Below are positions 27,359 through 36,115 of a stretch of 64,000 nucleotides of DNA, piece by piece. The stretch's first letter is position 1. Every line of letters begins with the position of its first letter. The position numbers and the translations under genes were made by a program. Origin of the DNA: Maridesulfovibrio sp. (GTDB taxonomy: Bacteria; Desulfobacterota; Desulfovibrionia; Desulfovibrionales; Desulfovibrionaceae); the NCBI RefSeq assembly GCF_963678865.1, contig NZ_OY787459.1, forward strand, positions 1,516,501-1,580,500, read 5' to 3'. A model generated the notes under the pieces. It worked only from the letters and a program-made list of their open reading frames with translations. It made no database searches and had not been told where the DNA came from.

Positions 27359-28102
27359 ATGAGTATAACTTACGGATGTTATGGCATAATCCCTGCCCGC
27401 TATGATTCAAGCCGGTTTCCCGGTAAACCGCTGGCAGATATATGTGGAAAACCCATGTTCTGGCATGTCTGGAACCGGGCCTCCAAATGCCCGGAAATGG
27501 ACAGAGTAGTTCTTGCCACTGACAGTGAAATCATAATGGAAGCTGCAGAGAAATATGGTGTTCCGGCCGTTATGACTGCATCGGACCACACCAGCGGTAC
27601 TGACCGAGTGCTGGAGGCGGCCCGCAAACTTGAGCTGCCTGCAGATTCCGTTGTAGTCAACATTCAGGGAGATGAGCCCTGCCTTGAACCGGCCATGATC
27701 AGCGAGCTGGTCTCACCTTTTGCCAAAGACGGAGTCCGGGTTACAACTCTGGCTTCACCAATCTGTGCGCAGGAGGCAAAAAGTCCGGACCGGGTTAAAG
27801 TAGCACTTGCAAAAGATGGCCGGGCGTTATACTTTTCCCGCTCACCCATTCCATTTTCCCATCAGGGTGACGGGGATTACCTTCTACATATCGGCCTTTA
27901 CGGTTTCCGCATGGAAGCCCTTGAAACCTTTGCCGGCACGGATGTTTCACCTCTGGAAAAGAGAGAGAGACTGGAACAGCTCCGACTGCTGGAAAACGGA
28001 ATACCCATCCATGTCACCATTACCGAACACTCCTGCCATGGAGTGGACCGTCCCGAAGACCTGGATACAGCCATTAAGATTCTTGAGAGGGAGAAAATAT
28101 GA
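27359..28102 (+). CDS. kdsB: CMP-Kdo synthetase (3-deoxy-manno-octulosonate cytidylyltransferase)
   Basis: KdsB activates Kdo with CTP. The 247-residue protein has the nucleotidyltransferase signature [32 protein letters not shown] and [12 protein letters not shown]. It starts 5 nt after waaA and overlaps carA by 4 nt (ATGA). Confidence 0.97.
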   Translation: MSITYGCYGIIPARYDSSRFPGKPLADICGKPMFWHVWNRASKCPEMDRVVLATDSEIIMEAAEKYGVPAVMTASDHTSGTDRVLEAARKLELPADSVVVNIQGDEPCLEPAMISELVSPFAKDGVRVTTLASPICAQEAKSPDRVKVALAKDGRALYFSRSPIPFSHQGDGDYLLHIGLYGFRMEALETFAGTDVSPLEKRERLEQLRLLENGIPIHVTITEHSCHGVDRPEDLDTAIKILEREKI

Positions 28103-29223
28103 AAGCCATTCTGGCACTTGAAGACGGCACCTACTTCGAAGGCTCCTCCTTTACCGGCCCTGGCGAGTCCGGCGGCGAAGCCATCTTCAATACCGGCATG
28201 ACCGGATATCAGGAAGTCCTTACCGACCCCTCCTACACCGGACAAATGGTCTGCATGACCTACCCGCTAATCGGCAACTACGGCATTACCAAAGAAGATA
28301 TTGAATCCGCAAAAATCCATGTTGCCGCTTTTATAGTAAAAGAATGCTGCAAGCATCCTTCTAACTGGCGTTCTGTAATGTCCCTGCCGGATTACCTCAA
28401 AGAAGCCGGGGTAATGGGCATTGAAGGCATCGACACCCGTGCGCTGACACGCCACCTGCGCCTCAATGGCGCCATGCGCGGTATTATTTCCACCGAAGAA
28501 CTTGACCCGGAGAAACTGGTTGCAAAAGCAAAGGAACTGCCCACCATGGAAGGACAGAACCTTGCCGACACCGTAACTTCCGAAACCTGCTATGCATGGC
28601 AGGACGGTAAGCCCGTTCCGGTTGAGATTTTTTCCGGATACAACTGGAGCAACAAAAAACCACGCCTTGTTGTAATTGATTACGGCATTAAGTGGAACAT
28701 CCTGCGTCTGCTGGATGCACAGGGCTTTGAGGTTCTTTGTGTACCTTCACATTACAGTGAAGAACAGGTCAGGTCACTTGAACCTGATGCAATTTTCCTT
28801 TCCAACGGGCCCGGTGACCCGGCTGTTCTCGACCGCGCGGTCAAAAGCGCCAAGTCCTACTGCGAAGATCTGCCCGTAGCGGGAATCTGCCTCGGACACC
28901 AGATTCTGGGACAGGCTCTCGGCGGTAAAGCCTTCAAGCTGAAGTTCGGTCACCACGGCTGCAACCACCCCGTTATGGACATGGAGAGCAAGAAAATTGA
29001 AATTTCTTCGCAAAACCATGGCTTTTGCGTTGACATTTCCGACTGTTCCGATCTTAAAATCACCCACAAGAATCTTAATGACGAAACATTGGAAGGTTTT
29101 GCCCATAAAAGCAAACCGATCATCGCCATCCAGTTTCACCCGGAAGCAGCTCCCGGCCCGCACGACAGCTGCTACTTCTTTGCCAGATTCCGTAAGCTGG
29201 TAAAAGAAGCAACCGGAAAATAA
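28099..29223 (+). CDS. carA: Carbamoyl-phosphate synthase small subunit (glutaminase)
   Basis: CarA hydrolyses glutamine and channels ammonia to CarB for arginine and pyrimidine synthesis. The 374-residue protein has the N-terminal CPSase small domain ([15 protein letters not shown]) and a class I glutamine amidotransferase domain with the nucleophile motif [12 protein letters not shown] and the His-Glu pair in [12 protein letters not shown]. Its ATGA overlap with kdsB couples it to the LPS genes. carB is not in the window. Confidence 0.97.
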   Translation: MKAILALEDGTYFEGSSFTGPGESGGEAIFNTGMTGYQEVLTDPSYTGQMVCMTYPLIGNYGITKEDIESAKIHVAAFIVKECCKHPSNWRSVMSLPDYLKEAGVMGIEGIDTRALTRHLRLNGAMRGIISTEELDPEKLVAKAKELPTMEGQNLADTVTSETCYAWQDGKPVPVEIFSGYNWSNKKPRLVVIDYGIKWNILRLLDAQGFEVLCVPSHYSEEQVRSLEPDAIFLSNGPGDPAVLDRAVKSAKSYCEDLPVAGICLGHQILGQALGGKAFKLKFGHHGCNHPVMDMESKKIEISSQNHGFCVDISDCSDLKITHKNLNDETLEGFAHKSKPIIAIQFHPEAAPGPHDSCYFFARFRKLVKEATGK

Positions 29224-29254
29224 ACAGCGGTAAATCAATACGTCGGAGACAGAT

Positions 29255-30055
29255 ATGTCCGGTGAACTGACCAATGCCAGAAAAAAACTGGCAACAGTAC
29301 CTTCCCTGCTCAAGCAGCAAAAAGCCATGGCTGCGGTACAAGCGGCATATGATGCTGTACTGATTATGTGTAAAGGCGGTTTGATGAAATCCGAGCGCGA
29401 GGAGTTTCAGGAGCTGATTGACAGCACTGTACACATCCTCAACAGCGATAAAAAGCTCAGGGAAGACTATCCGCTCATAATCAACTATGCTCCCGGAGAA
29501 GAAAAAGCACTCCTTGAAACATTACGTGAAATTCTGCATGAACTGCAAAAAAACGTAAGTGCAGGAGCGCAGCAACTTCTCGCGGCCATGGAAAAGCGGA
29601 AACGGGATCAGCTGGAGAAAGGTCAGGCCCTTATTGAAGAAGACAAGGTTGACGAAGCTCAGAAGCTCTTCAATGCTTTGGTCAGAGAATTCAAGGATGA
29701 TACCGAACTCAGGGCTGAAATTGCTGACAAGTTCATTAAGTCCGGGCTTTACAACGAAGCTCTTGGATATCTGGAAGAAGCGCTGAAGAACGATCCCAAT
29801 GCGATATTCCTTTACAACCGTATCGGAATTGTACTGCGCAAGATGAAAGATTTTGAGGCTGCTGAAAAATACTACCTCAGGGCCTTGAAAATAAACAAGA
29901 AAGACGAGTATCTCTACTTCAATACCGGCCGCCTTTATTACGACTGGAAGAAGTGGGACAGGATGGCTAAAGCTGCATCCAAAGCACTTTCCATCAACCC
30001 CAACTTTGCCGAAGCGGAGAAAATGCTCAAATTTGCCCAGAAGAAAATAGGTTAA
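29255..30055 (+). CDS. TPR-repeat protein
   Basis: A 266-residue soluble protein. The N-terminal 110 residues are helical and charged. The second half holds at least three tetratricopeptide repeats (for example ALKNDPNAIFLYNRIGIVL, AEKYYLRALKINKKDEYLYF and ASKALSINPNFAEAEKML). TPR domains bind partner proteins; the partner is unknown. GGAGA precedes the ATG. It follows carA by 31 nt. Confidence 0.85.
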   Translation: MSGELTNARKKLATVPSLLKQQKAMAAVQAAYDAVLIMCKGGLMKSEREEFQELIDSTVHILNSDKKLREDYPLIINYAPGEEKALLETLREILHELQKNVSAGAQQLLAAMEKRKRDQLEKGQALIEEDKVDEAQKLFNALVREFKDDTELRAEIADKFIKSGLYNEALGYLEEALKNDPNAIFLYNRIGIVLRKMKDFEAAEKYYLRALKINKKDEYLYFNTGRLYYDWKKWDRMAKAASKALSINPNFAEAEKMLKFAQKKIG

Positions 30056-30195
30056 GAATTCCTTCGGCGCGATAATTTCAGGCACCGCTCAAATCTGTTC
30101 ACTGCAGAGTTGTGATAATGGTTTTCTCGATTTTCCTACAAACTTTCAGTAGGCAATCGCTTTAAGCAAGGCTGGGCATCTTTTAAATAATATTC

Positions 30196-30229
30196 AAAGG
30201 AGGACTGTTTTTCAGTCCTCCTTTTTTAG
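30196..30229 (+). terminator. Strong terminator-type hairpin before gmhB
   Basis: AAAGGAGGACTG and CAGTCCTCCTTT form a 12-bp stem with a 5-nt T loop, followed by six T residues. It ends the HD-ddl-waaA-kdsB-carA-TPR transcript. The gmhB start is only 12 nt further on, so gmhB depends on read-through or on a promoter inside 30056-30195. Confidence 0.88.
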
Positions 30230-30241
30230 TGAGAGCAATGT

Positions 30242-30781
30242 ATGAAATTTATTCTGCTGGACCGAGACGGGACCATAATAGTTGATAAGCATTATTTGAG
30301 CGATCCGGACGGCGTAGAACTTTTCCCTAATTCTGCACGAGGCCTGAAAGCCATGCAGGATGCCGGTTATACGCTCCTTGTAACTACCAATCAATCAGGA
30401 ATTGGTCGCGGTTATTATTCGGAAGACGATATGCATGCGGTAAACGCTCGCATGGCAGAACTGCTGGCAGAACACGGGATTGAATTCAAAGCCGTCTACT
30501 TCTGCCCTCACTCACCGGATCAGAAATGCAACTGCCGCAAACCGGCTCCGGGCATGTTTGATCAAGCCATTGCGGAGTTCGGCATCAATCCAGAAGAATG
30601 CTATGTCATCGGTGACAAGCTCTGTGATGTGGAACTGGGGATGGCCCGCAAGGCCAAAACCATTCTGGTGCGTACCGGAAAAGGCCTTAAGGAAGAACCC
30701 AGATGCGTAGGTAAAGCGGATTTCATTGCTGATGATCTGCTTGACGCCGCAAACTTCATAAAAGAATCTACCAATGAATAA
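30242..30781 (+). CDS. gmhB: D-glycero-D-manno-heptose 1,7-bisphosphate 7-phosphatase
   Basis: GmhB removes the 7-phosphate in the ADP-heptose pathway for LPS core. The 179-residue HAD-family enzyme has the nucleophile motif LLDRDGTI, TTNQSGIGRG and the zinc loop CPHSPDQKCNCRKP, followed by the acidic motif VIGDKLCDVELG. The DKHYL and zinc loop favour GmhB over histidinol phosphatase. Confidence 0.93.
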   Translation: MKFILLDRDGTIIVDKHYLSDPDGVELFPNSARGLKAMQDAGYTLLVTTNQSGIGRGYYSEDDMHAVNARMAELLAEHGIEFKAVYFCPHSPDQKCNCRKPAPGMFDQAIAEFGINPEECYVIGDKLCDVELGMARKAKTILVRTGKGLKEEPRCVGKADFIADDLLDAANFIKESTNE

Positions 30782-31205
30782 GATCCTTACTCTAAAACAA
30801 TTTCAGGATCTCGCGCTGGAAATGATTTCCCTTGAGCCGCATGTGGAGATAACCTCCGAAAACTTTCACATGGGCGATGAAGACAAAGGAATTGAAAAAA
30901 TTGCCGAGGTTTATGGCTTCTCGCGTCATAGCAAGCCGGGCTATGAAATAATTTTCGACTGGGTTGCCAAAGGAAATCTGGACGGTTTTCTTATCGATAT
31001 GTTTGACTTCACCATTTTCCCCCACAAAAAAGGCGACTTCTGCCCAATCTTCAAGGGCGCAACAGTTTTGGATGATTACAAGGAACCCTTTGAAGGGCAC
31101 GAAGTGGCTCAAAAAATTATGGAACTTGTAAAACCCGAGCAATGGACCAGGTGGATTGTCGAGTACCTCCCTGAACCGCGCATGCTGGTTGATATGGAAG
31201 ATTAA
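30774..31205 (+). CDS. Conserved-looking hypothetical protein
   Basis: A 143-residue soluble acidic protein that I do not recognise. It has no signal peptide, no membrane segment and no repeat. Notable parts are MGDEDKGIEKIAEVYGF, an aromatic-rich centre (FLIDMFDFTIFPHKKGDFCPIF) and EQWTRWIVEYLPEPRM. It overlaps the end of gmhB by 8 nt, which suggests coupled translation, but that does not define a function. Confidence 0.75.
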   Translation: MNKILTLKQFQDLALEMISLEPHVEITSENFHMGDEDKGIEKIAEVYGFSRHSKPGYEIIFDWVAKGNLDGFLIDMFDFTIFPHKKGDFCPIFKGATVLDDYKEPFEGHEVAQKIMELVKPEQWTRWIVEYLPEPRMLVDMED

Positions 31206-31260
31206 AAAACATCGCAGCCGTACTATTAAACTAGACGGTACAGCCATAATATAAAAATTT

Positions 31261-31298
31261 GGGATTCTTAAACTTTTAGCAAACAGTTTAAGAATCCC
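31261..31298 (-). terminator. Long perfect hairpin between convergent genes
   Basis: GGGATTCTTAAAC and GTTTAAGAATCCC form a perfect 13-bp stem with a 12-nt loop. On the minus strand it is followed by AAATTTTT, so it probably ends the methyltransferase transcript; on the plus strand it is followed by A residues. Confidence 0.7.
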
Positions 31299-31354
31299 GA
31301 AAAAAGCCACTAAAGGCAAAACCAATTTGTAAAACGCTTTAGCGTTACAAGTTC

Positions 31355-32371
31355 CTAAATTTTCTGGGCTGAAACCAGTATGATTCCTTTGCTGGAATCG
31401 CTCCATGTCCTGCGAAAATTACCAAAACCGCACTCCCTCAAATCATTTTCCAGAGCATCAGGTTCAATAAAATGTGAAAAATATCCTGCAAAAGTTGTGA
31501 TAACCTCCAGCGAAGCAATGGTCTGGGTGGACATAGGACTTCCGGACTTAGCGTAATGATTAGCACAAAACCAGCCCCCGGGTCGTATGGATCGGGCTAT
31601 CTTTTCCAGCAACGGCTTCATATTGCCCCGGCAGGCATAAAGAACATGTGACGTAAAAATCAGATCGAAATTCTTTTGAGGGAGTTCATCTTCGCACATA
31701 TCAAGACCGACGGTGCTGATCCGCTTGCCGTAGCCCATTTCCCGGCAGCGCTCCTCAGCCAAGGGAACTACATGCGGCAGGTCTAAAATCATTCCGTCCA
31801 TTTTGGGATTACGGGACAAAATCGCCATGGTATAGTTTCCGTGATTCCCGCCAAGATCCCCCATAAGCCGAAAATCATCAAATCCGGGCAGATTGCTGAT
31901 GGCAGAAACTGTCTCATGCAGTCCGCTGCTCAAAGACTCCTGAGCAGTCCCTTCCATGGCATCAGCAGCTCCCCAATTGTTATCGGTTTCATCCCGCTTG
32001 CTGACTTTTCCTTTCAGCAGATTTCCCATGTCTCTGTTTACCGCAGTGCAAAAATCCATAGTCAATCCCATGGCTACCCCCTGATAAAGAGGCGATGTGC
32101 TGACCAGATATTCAGTTGATATATGAGTATTGGAAAACCGGCCATCCGTGTTTTTAACCAGATCGCATGCCTCCAGCAGGTCAAGCATTGACTTTAGCTT
32201 AAGCTCATCAAATTCAAAAAATTCCGCCAACTCTTTTGCACTTGCCGATTTCATTTCAAGGGTATCAAAAAGTTTAAAATTAACAGCTTCCATTATGGCC
32301 TGCGAGGTCACTCCGCGTATGATCAATCCATGTACCGGTGAAAAATCTTGCTCAGGTTTGGGATAATTCAT
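31355..32371 (-). CDS. SAM-dependent O-methyltransferase family protein with N-terminal winged helix
   Basis: The 338-residue protein has the layout of the plant/bacterial O-methyltransferase family. An N-terminal dimerisation/winged-helix part (about 15-110; SAKELAEFFEFDELKLKSMLD) is followed by a Rossmann methyltransferase domain with the SAM motif LMGDLGGNHGNYTMAI near 167, an acidic ILDLPHVV, and DLIFTSHVLY. Substrates in this family include small phenolics and polyketides, and some members methylate metalloids; the substrate here is unknown. GGAGGG precedes the ATG. A MarR regulator gene lies directly upstream and a matching operator lies between them. Confidence 0.85.
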   Translation of the reverse strand: MNYPKPEQDFSPVHGLIIRGVTSQAIMEAVNFKLFDTLEMKSASAKELAEFFEFDELKLKSMLDLLEACDLVKNTDGRFSNTHISTEYLVSTSPLYQGVAMGLTMDFCTAVNRDMGNLLKGKVSKRDETDNNWGAADAMEGTAQESLSSGLHETVSAISNLPGFDDFRLMGDLGGNHGNYTMAILSRNPKMDGMILDLPHVVPLAEERCREMGYGKRISTVGLDMCEDELPQKNFDLIFTSHVLYACRGNMKPLLEKIARSIRPGGWFCANHYAKSGSPMSTQTIASLEVITTFAGYFSHFIEPDALENDLRECGFGNFRRTWSDSSKGIILVSAQKI

Positions 32372-32386
32372 GGAACCCTCCGAAAG

Positions 32387-32403
32387 TGTTTAGCACATAA
32401 ACA
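32387..32403 (-). promoter_or_regulatory. MarR-type operator upstream of the methyltransferase
   Basis: TGTTTA-GCACA-TAAACA is a perfect 6-5-6 inverted repeat, extended to AGTGTTTA...TAAACACT. It lies 16 nt before the methyltransferase start, in the 47-nt gap after marR. The same spacing and half-sites recur upstream of marR at 32886-32902. Confidence 0.65.
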
Positions 32404-32418
32404 CTCTGGTTAAAAAAA

Positions 32419-32877
32419 TTATTTTAGATAGTTATCCATCCATTCATTCATTTTACTACAGATTTCATCAAACACCAGCAGCTCCTCTTCTGTCATTTCC
32501 TGCAGAAAGTTGATGAAGGCACGGTCATGGCTCAAGTGGAATTTGTAATGGTTGTCACTGGCTCTTTTGCCCAGTTCAGTGAGACGCAAAATCACTTTTG
32601 AGCCGTTTTCAGGATCAGGTTTTTTAACCATCAGCCCTTTTTTCACCAATTTGCTGACCAACTGTGAAGTGGCTCCTTTCGTGACCCCGGACTCCCGAGC
32701 CAGCTCTGTCACACCACATCCTCCAAGCTGATCAACAGTTGAAAGAGTATGAATTTCTGAGGGATAAAGTTCTATGCCAATCCCGAAATCAAAGGCCCTG
32801 CGCTCAACCATGTTGTACTTTACCAGTACCCTGCCGATCTCCCGCATGTGGGGAATTATTTCTTCTACACTTCTCAT
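32419..32877 (-). CDS. MarR-family transcriptional regulator
   Basis: A 152-residue winged-helix repressor with the MarR pattern: helices for dimerisation at both ends, the recognition region CGVTELARESGVTKGATSQLVSKLVKKGLM (read as two parts around residues 55-84) and a wing with DPENGSKVILRLTELG. It most likely controls itself and the downstream methyltransferase. No ribosome site precedes the ATG; the predicted transcription start falls at or next to the start codon, so the message may be leaderless. Confidence 0.92.
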   Translation of the reverse strand: MRSVEEIIPHMREIGRVLVKYNMVERRAFDFGIGIELYPSEIHTLSTVDQLGGCGVTELARESGVTKGATSQLVSKLVKKGLMVKKPDPENGSKVILRLTELGKRASDNHYKFHLSHDRAFINFLQEMTEEELLVFDEICSKMNEWMDNYLK

Positions 32878-32885
32878 AGCTACAG

Positions 32886-32922
32886 TGTTTAGTTGCTAAA
32901 CAGATTTATGTCAACCTTGAAT
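32886..32922 (-). promoter_or_regulatory. marR promoter with overlapping MarR operator
   Basis: On the minus strand TTGACA (near 32914-32919), a 17-nt spacer and TAAACA form a promoter. The inverted repeat TGTTTA-N5-TAAACA (32886-32902) covers the -10 hexamer and the spacer end, the classic place for autorepression. Confidence 0.6.
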
Positions 32923-32956
32923 TTACAAACAATTTAACTATTGCTACATATAAAAG

Positions 32957-34252
32957 ATGTCAAAAGTACTCTATGGGCCGGGAAAAAAGATCTTATTCGT
33001 GTTTTACGCACTGATATTGATCATGTTCTGTGTGTTCGCTTCTGCGCATGCGGAAACAAAGCAGTTTCCCATTACAGATCCTTACAAAGCAACAATTTTC
33101 GGCACCCCTCCGGAATTGATGTATAAATTAAAAAAACCAGTCAAGCCTGATGAATGCGAGATTGTAATTGATGAACGCAGGATTCCGGACATTTTCTGGT
33201 ACGATGAAAATTTTTACTACTCCACGGCCATGCAGGAAGGTGAAGCCCCCCTGCTCTTCATAATTGCCGGAACCGGATCTGAACATGATTCCACGAAAAT
33301 GAGATTCCTGACCCAGCTTTTTTATGAAGCAGGGTTCCATGTGGTTGCACTTTCATCGCCTACCCACATGAATTCCGTAATCAGTTTTTCCAAATACGCA
33401 GCCCCCGGCTACGTCCCCTACGATGTGGAGGACCTTTACCGGGCTATGAAATGGATTAAAGCCGACCTTGAAGGTGAATATAAAATTCGGAATTACAGCA
33501 TCACCGGGTACAGTCTCGGGGCCATGCACTCGGCCTTTCTTGCCAAGCTTGACGAAGAGCGCAAGGATTTTCATTTCCGGCGGGTATTGATGCTCAACCC
33601 ACCGGTGAGCCTGTACTCATCGGCACTGCGCTTTGATTCATGGCTCAGCCCGGAAAATCTGGGGAAGAGAACACCACGGCAGGTAATCGACAACCTTATT
33701 AAAGCTTTCTCGGAAATCTACGTCCAGTCAGATATTGTCGACCTTGATGACAACTTTCTCTATGCCCTTTCACAGCACAAACATTTTTCGGAAATGGACA
33801 TGCGGGCCATTATTGCCGCAGCATTCAGGATGTCGTCCTCAAGCATGATCTTCAGTTCCGATGTATGCCTCAATGCCGGGTATATCGTCCCGGTTAACAA
33901 GCAACTCGGCGTGGGAGATAACCTAATGCCCTACATCCGGGTGGCGGCGGCCATAACATTTGAGGATTACGTGGATGAGTACCTACTGCCTTACCTGCAA
34001 TTTATTAAACCGGGAACAACAAAAGGAGAGCTGGTCAAAAACTGCGATCTCAGCAGTATCAGTGATTACCTGAGCAAATCAGAAAAAATTTTCGTTCTAG
34101 GCAATGAAGATGACATCATCCTGAACAGTGCGGATGTTGAATTCCTGAAAAAGACCTTCGGGCAGCGGGCCATCCTCTTTCCACATGGCGGACATTGCGG
34201 CAACATTATGTTTGGCCCCTTTGCCCGCAAAGCGCAGGAGCTGATCAGATGA
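32957..34252 (+). CDS. Exported alpha/beta-hydrolase-fold protein
   Basis: A 431-residue protein with an N-terminal signal peptide (basic start, hydrophobic core about 12-28, cleavage after AHA near residue 32). The alpha/beta hydrolase core is visible: LLFIIAGTGSEHDS for the oxyanion strand, the nucleophile elbow GYSLGAM with the catalytic Ser near 181, an acidic GNEDDIIL region and the late His in PHGGHCGN. It should act in the periplasm, perhaps as a lipase or esterase. It overlaps mlaA by 4 nt, so translation is coupled and a lipid-related role is likely. Confidence 0.85.
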   Translation: MSKVLYGPGKKILFVFYALILIMFCVFASAHAETKQFPITDPYKATIFGTPPELMYKLKKPVKPDECEIVIDERRIPDIFWYDENFYYSTAMQEGEAPLLFIIAGTGSEHDSTKMRFLTQLFYEAGFHVVALSSPTHMNSVISFSKYAAPGYVPYDVEDLYRAMKWIKADLEGEYKIRNYSITGYSLGAMHSAFLAKLDEERKDFHFRRVLMLNPPVSLYSSALRFDSWLSPENLGKRTPRQVIDNLIKAFSEIYVQSDIVDLDDNFLYALSQHKHFSEMDMRAIIAAAFRMSSSSMIFSSDVCLNAGYIVPVNKQLGVGDNLMPYIRVAAAITFEDYVDEYLLPYLQFIKPGTTKGELVKNCDLSSISDYLSKSEKIFVLGNEDDIILNSADVEFLKKTFGQRAILFPHGGHCGNIMFGPFARKAQELIR

Positions 34253-35127
34253 TGCGCAAACTACTCTGCCTCATTATGCTCTGCCTGCTGCTTCAGGGCT
34301 GTGCCACCATAATCAAAGAGGATCCCTCTTTGACCTTGAAACCGCAGGGGTTCATTGCCCCGGTATCCCGTGCTCCGATTGAGGGTAAGGAAAAGAAACT
34401 TGCAGCCCTCCACTTTCTGGATGTGTACGATCCGTGGGATTCCATGAACCGCCACATCTATTCTTTCAACGCCCGTTTTGACCGGGCCATCTACCTTCCG
34501 GCAGTGGACGTTTATACCACTATCCTGCCGCCTCCGGTACGCGATGGGGTGACCAACGCGGTCAATAACCTTAATGAAGTCAAATCATTTACCAACGGAA
34601 TCCTGCAATTCAATGGAGAAAAGACTGGGCGCGCCTTTTCCCGTTTTGTAATTAATTCTTCCATCGGACTGCTGGGCATATTTGATATCGCCTCAATGTG
34701 GAACCTGAAAAGCATGGAAACAGGTTTTGCGGACACACTCGGCGTCTGGGGAGTGCCACCCGGACCATATGTGGTCCTGCCTATTCTCGGCCCCTCCAAC
34801 GTGCGTGATTCAGGCGGAGCACTGGGTGATTTCGCCTTGCTCTGGTATGAAATGAACTGGGTTTACGACCTTGCCGGGGTAACCGATGGACGCACAGCCA
34901 TCGGTATTGGTGAATCCACCATCCGTGGACTTAATCTGCGCGCCAATGTTCCTTTCCGCTACTACCAGACCGGATCCCCCTTCGAGTATGATATGGTCCG
35001 CTTTCTTTACACAAAAAAACGTGAGCTTGATATGGAGCGCGAAGAACTGGGCAGTTCCTCTGCAGGTAAGCCTTACATGAAAAAGGAATTTGATACCCCA
35101 CGCAAGAACCGGGAGCTTGAAAGGTAA
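34249..35127 (+). CDS. mlaA: Outer-membrane lipid-asymmetry lipoprotein MlaA (VacJ)
   Basis: MlaA sits in the outer membrane and removes mislocalised phospholipids from the outer leaflet, passing them to the periplasmic carrier MlaC. The roughly 293-residue protein has a lipobox LLLQGC and the MlaA core DPWDSMNRHIYSFNARFDRAIY, FVINSSIGLLGIFDIAS and FADTLGVWGVPPGPY. The C-terminus is Lys/Glu rich. The ATG at 34249 overlaps the stop of the hydrolase gene; a second ATG follows at once. No mlaBCDEF genes are in the window. Confidence 0.94.
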   Translation: MMRKLLCLIMLCLLLQGCATIIKEDPSLTLKPQGFIAPVSRAPIEGKEKKLAALHFLDVYDPWDSMNRHIYSFNARFDRAIYLPAVDVYTTILPPPVRDGVTNAVNNLNEVKSFTNGILQFNGEKTGRAFSRFVINSSIGLLGIFDIASMWNLKSMETGFADTLGVWGVPPGPYVVLPILGPSNVRDSGGALGDFALLWYEMNWVYDLAGVTDGRTAIGIGESTIRGLNLRANVPFRYYQTGSPFEYDMVRFLYTKKRELDMEREELGSSSAGKPYMKKEFDTPRKNRELER

Positions 35128-35136
35128 TCAAAAGAT

Positions 35137-35158
35137 CCTCCGGCAGGGCCGCCGGAGG
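35137..35158. terminator. Bidirectional hairpin between mlaA and the DUF4198 gene
   Basis: CCTCCGGC and GCCGGAGG with a 6-nt loop. On the minus strand it is followed by ATCTTTT. It sits between two convergent genes. Confidence 0.65.
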
Positions 35159-35166
35159 CATCTTAG

Positions 35167-36003
35167 CTAATGACTGTCAATTTTGGGCCTTTTACGTTCA
35201 TTAGGAACTTCGAAAACCAGTGTTGCGGTCTTCTTTTCCTGCATAAAATCAGGGCTTTCCTTAATGGGTTTTTTCTTGGTGAAAAAGCGTACAAACCAAC
35301 GTCCGCTCACATCAATAGGCAATTTAATTTTACCGTCAAAAATATGCTGCCGCTGAATGTACATATCTTCAGCCTGAGTGGAAAATCCCATGTAGGTGGC
35401 ATCCCAGTAGCCATCGCCTTCATAAGGCTTGCCGTCCATATAGACCTGCATTTCCAGAACATCACCCTTCTTTAGCATGGACACATCTTTGGCCGGAACC
35501 AGCTCCATGGGCATCCCCACTATGGCCGGAAAAACAGCGGAGGGATTCTCGCAGGTAACATAGGTTTTGGTCCACTGGCTGCTGCGCAGGCTGGAGACAA
35601 TCTTTGATGCCCGTTCTGCCACGCTGCTCATAGGCTTGATGGAATGACGCTTGCGGTCTTTCTTGTCCATCCAGGTGGTGAAATGCCCCGGATTGGTTGC
35701 TGCGGTAAGCACGTATGTTCCGGGCATATCATAATCGATCACATAGGAATGCAACGATTTTTCATCACGCAACTTGACGTCATACCTGTTGTTATTAGGC
35801 TTGATTACAGTTACGTGGTTGAGCTTCTTCATGCGTACGGCATCATCCACCGGGATATGATGCCCGTAACAGAAAAAGAGAGGAGATTTCTTGCCTTCAG
35901 AAACATGATATCGCCCAGCCTGAATATACAGGGAATGGGCAGACGCCACCGCAGGCAGAAACAAAGCCAACGCCATAAAAAGAGAAAGCATTTTTTTAAA
36001 CAT
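35167..36003 (-). CDS. Exported DUF4198 family protein
   Basis: A 278-residue periplasmic protein with a signal peptide ending at VASA. The mature N-terminus HSLYIQ and the spacing of FFCYGHHIPVDD fit the DUF4198 family, which is linked to TonB-dependent or ECF metal uptake in other bacteria. The His-rich start could bind metal. I chose the ATG at 36003, with GAAGGA upstream, over an upstream TTG. A Fur-like box lies about 50 nt upstream, which supports iron control. No transporter genes are adjacent. Confidence 0.8.
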   Translation of the reverse strand: MFKKMLSLFMALALFLPAVASAHSLYIQAGRYHVSEGKKSPLFFCYGHHIPVDDAVRMKKLNHVTVIKPNNNRYDVKLRDEKSLHSYVIDYDMPGTYVLTAATNPGHFTTWMDKKDRKRHSIKPMSSVAERASKIVSSLRSSQWTKTYVTCENPSAVFPAIVGMPMELVPAKDVSMLKKGDVLEMQVYMDGKPYEGDGYWDATYMGFSTQAEDMYIQRQHIFDGKIKLPIDVSGRWFVRFFTKKKPIKESPDFMQEKKTATLVFEVPNERKRPKIDSH

Positions 36004-36053
36004 CTGAGAATCCTTCAAGTTGTTTCAGTTACATGAGCCTTACGAGAGGTAAC

Positions 36054-36072
36054 GAAATTCGTTTTCATTATC
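36054..36072 (-). promoter_or_regulatory. Fur-box-like site upstream of the DUF4198 gene
   Basis: On the minus strand GATAATGAAAACGAATTTC matches 14 of 19 positions of the classical Fur box GATAATGATAATCATTATC, including the whole first half-site. It lies about 50 nt before the start codon, where a promoter is expected. Confidence 0.5.
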
Positions 36073-36115
36073 AAGAAGTTTAGACTTAATCTTATTCTGG
36101 CGATATGAATGTTGT

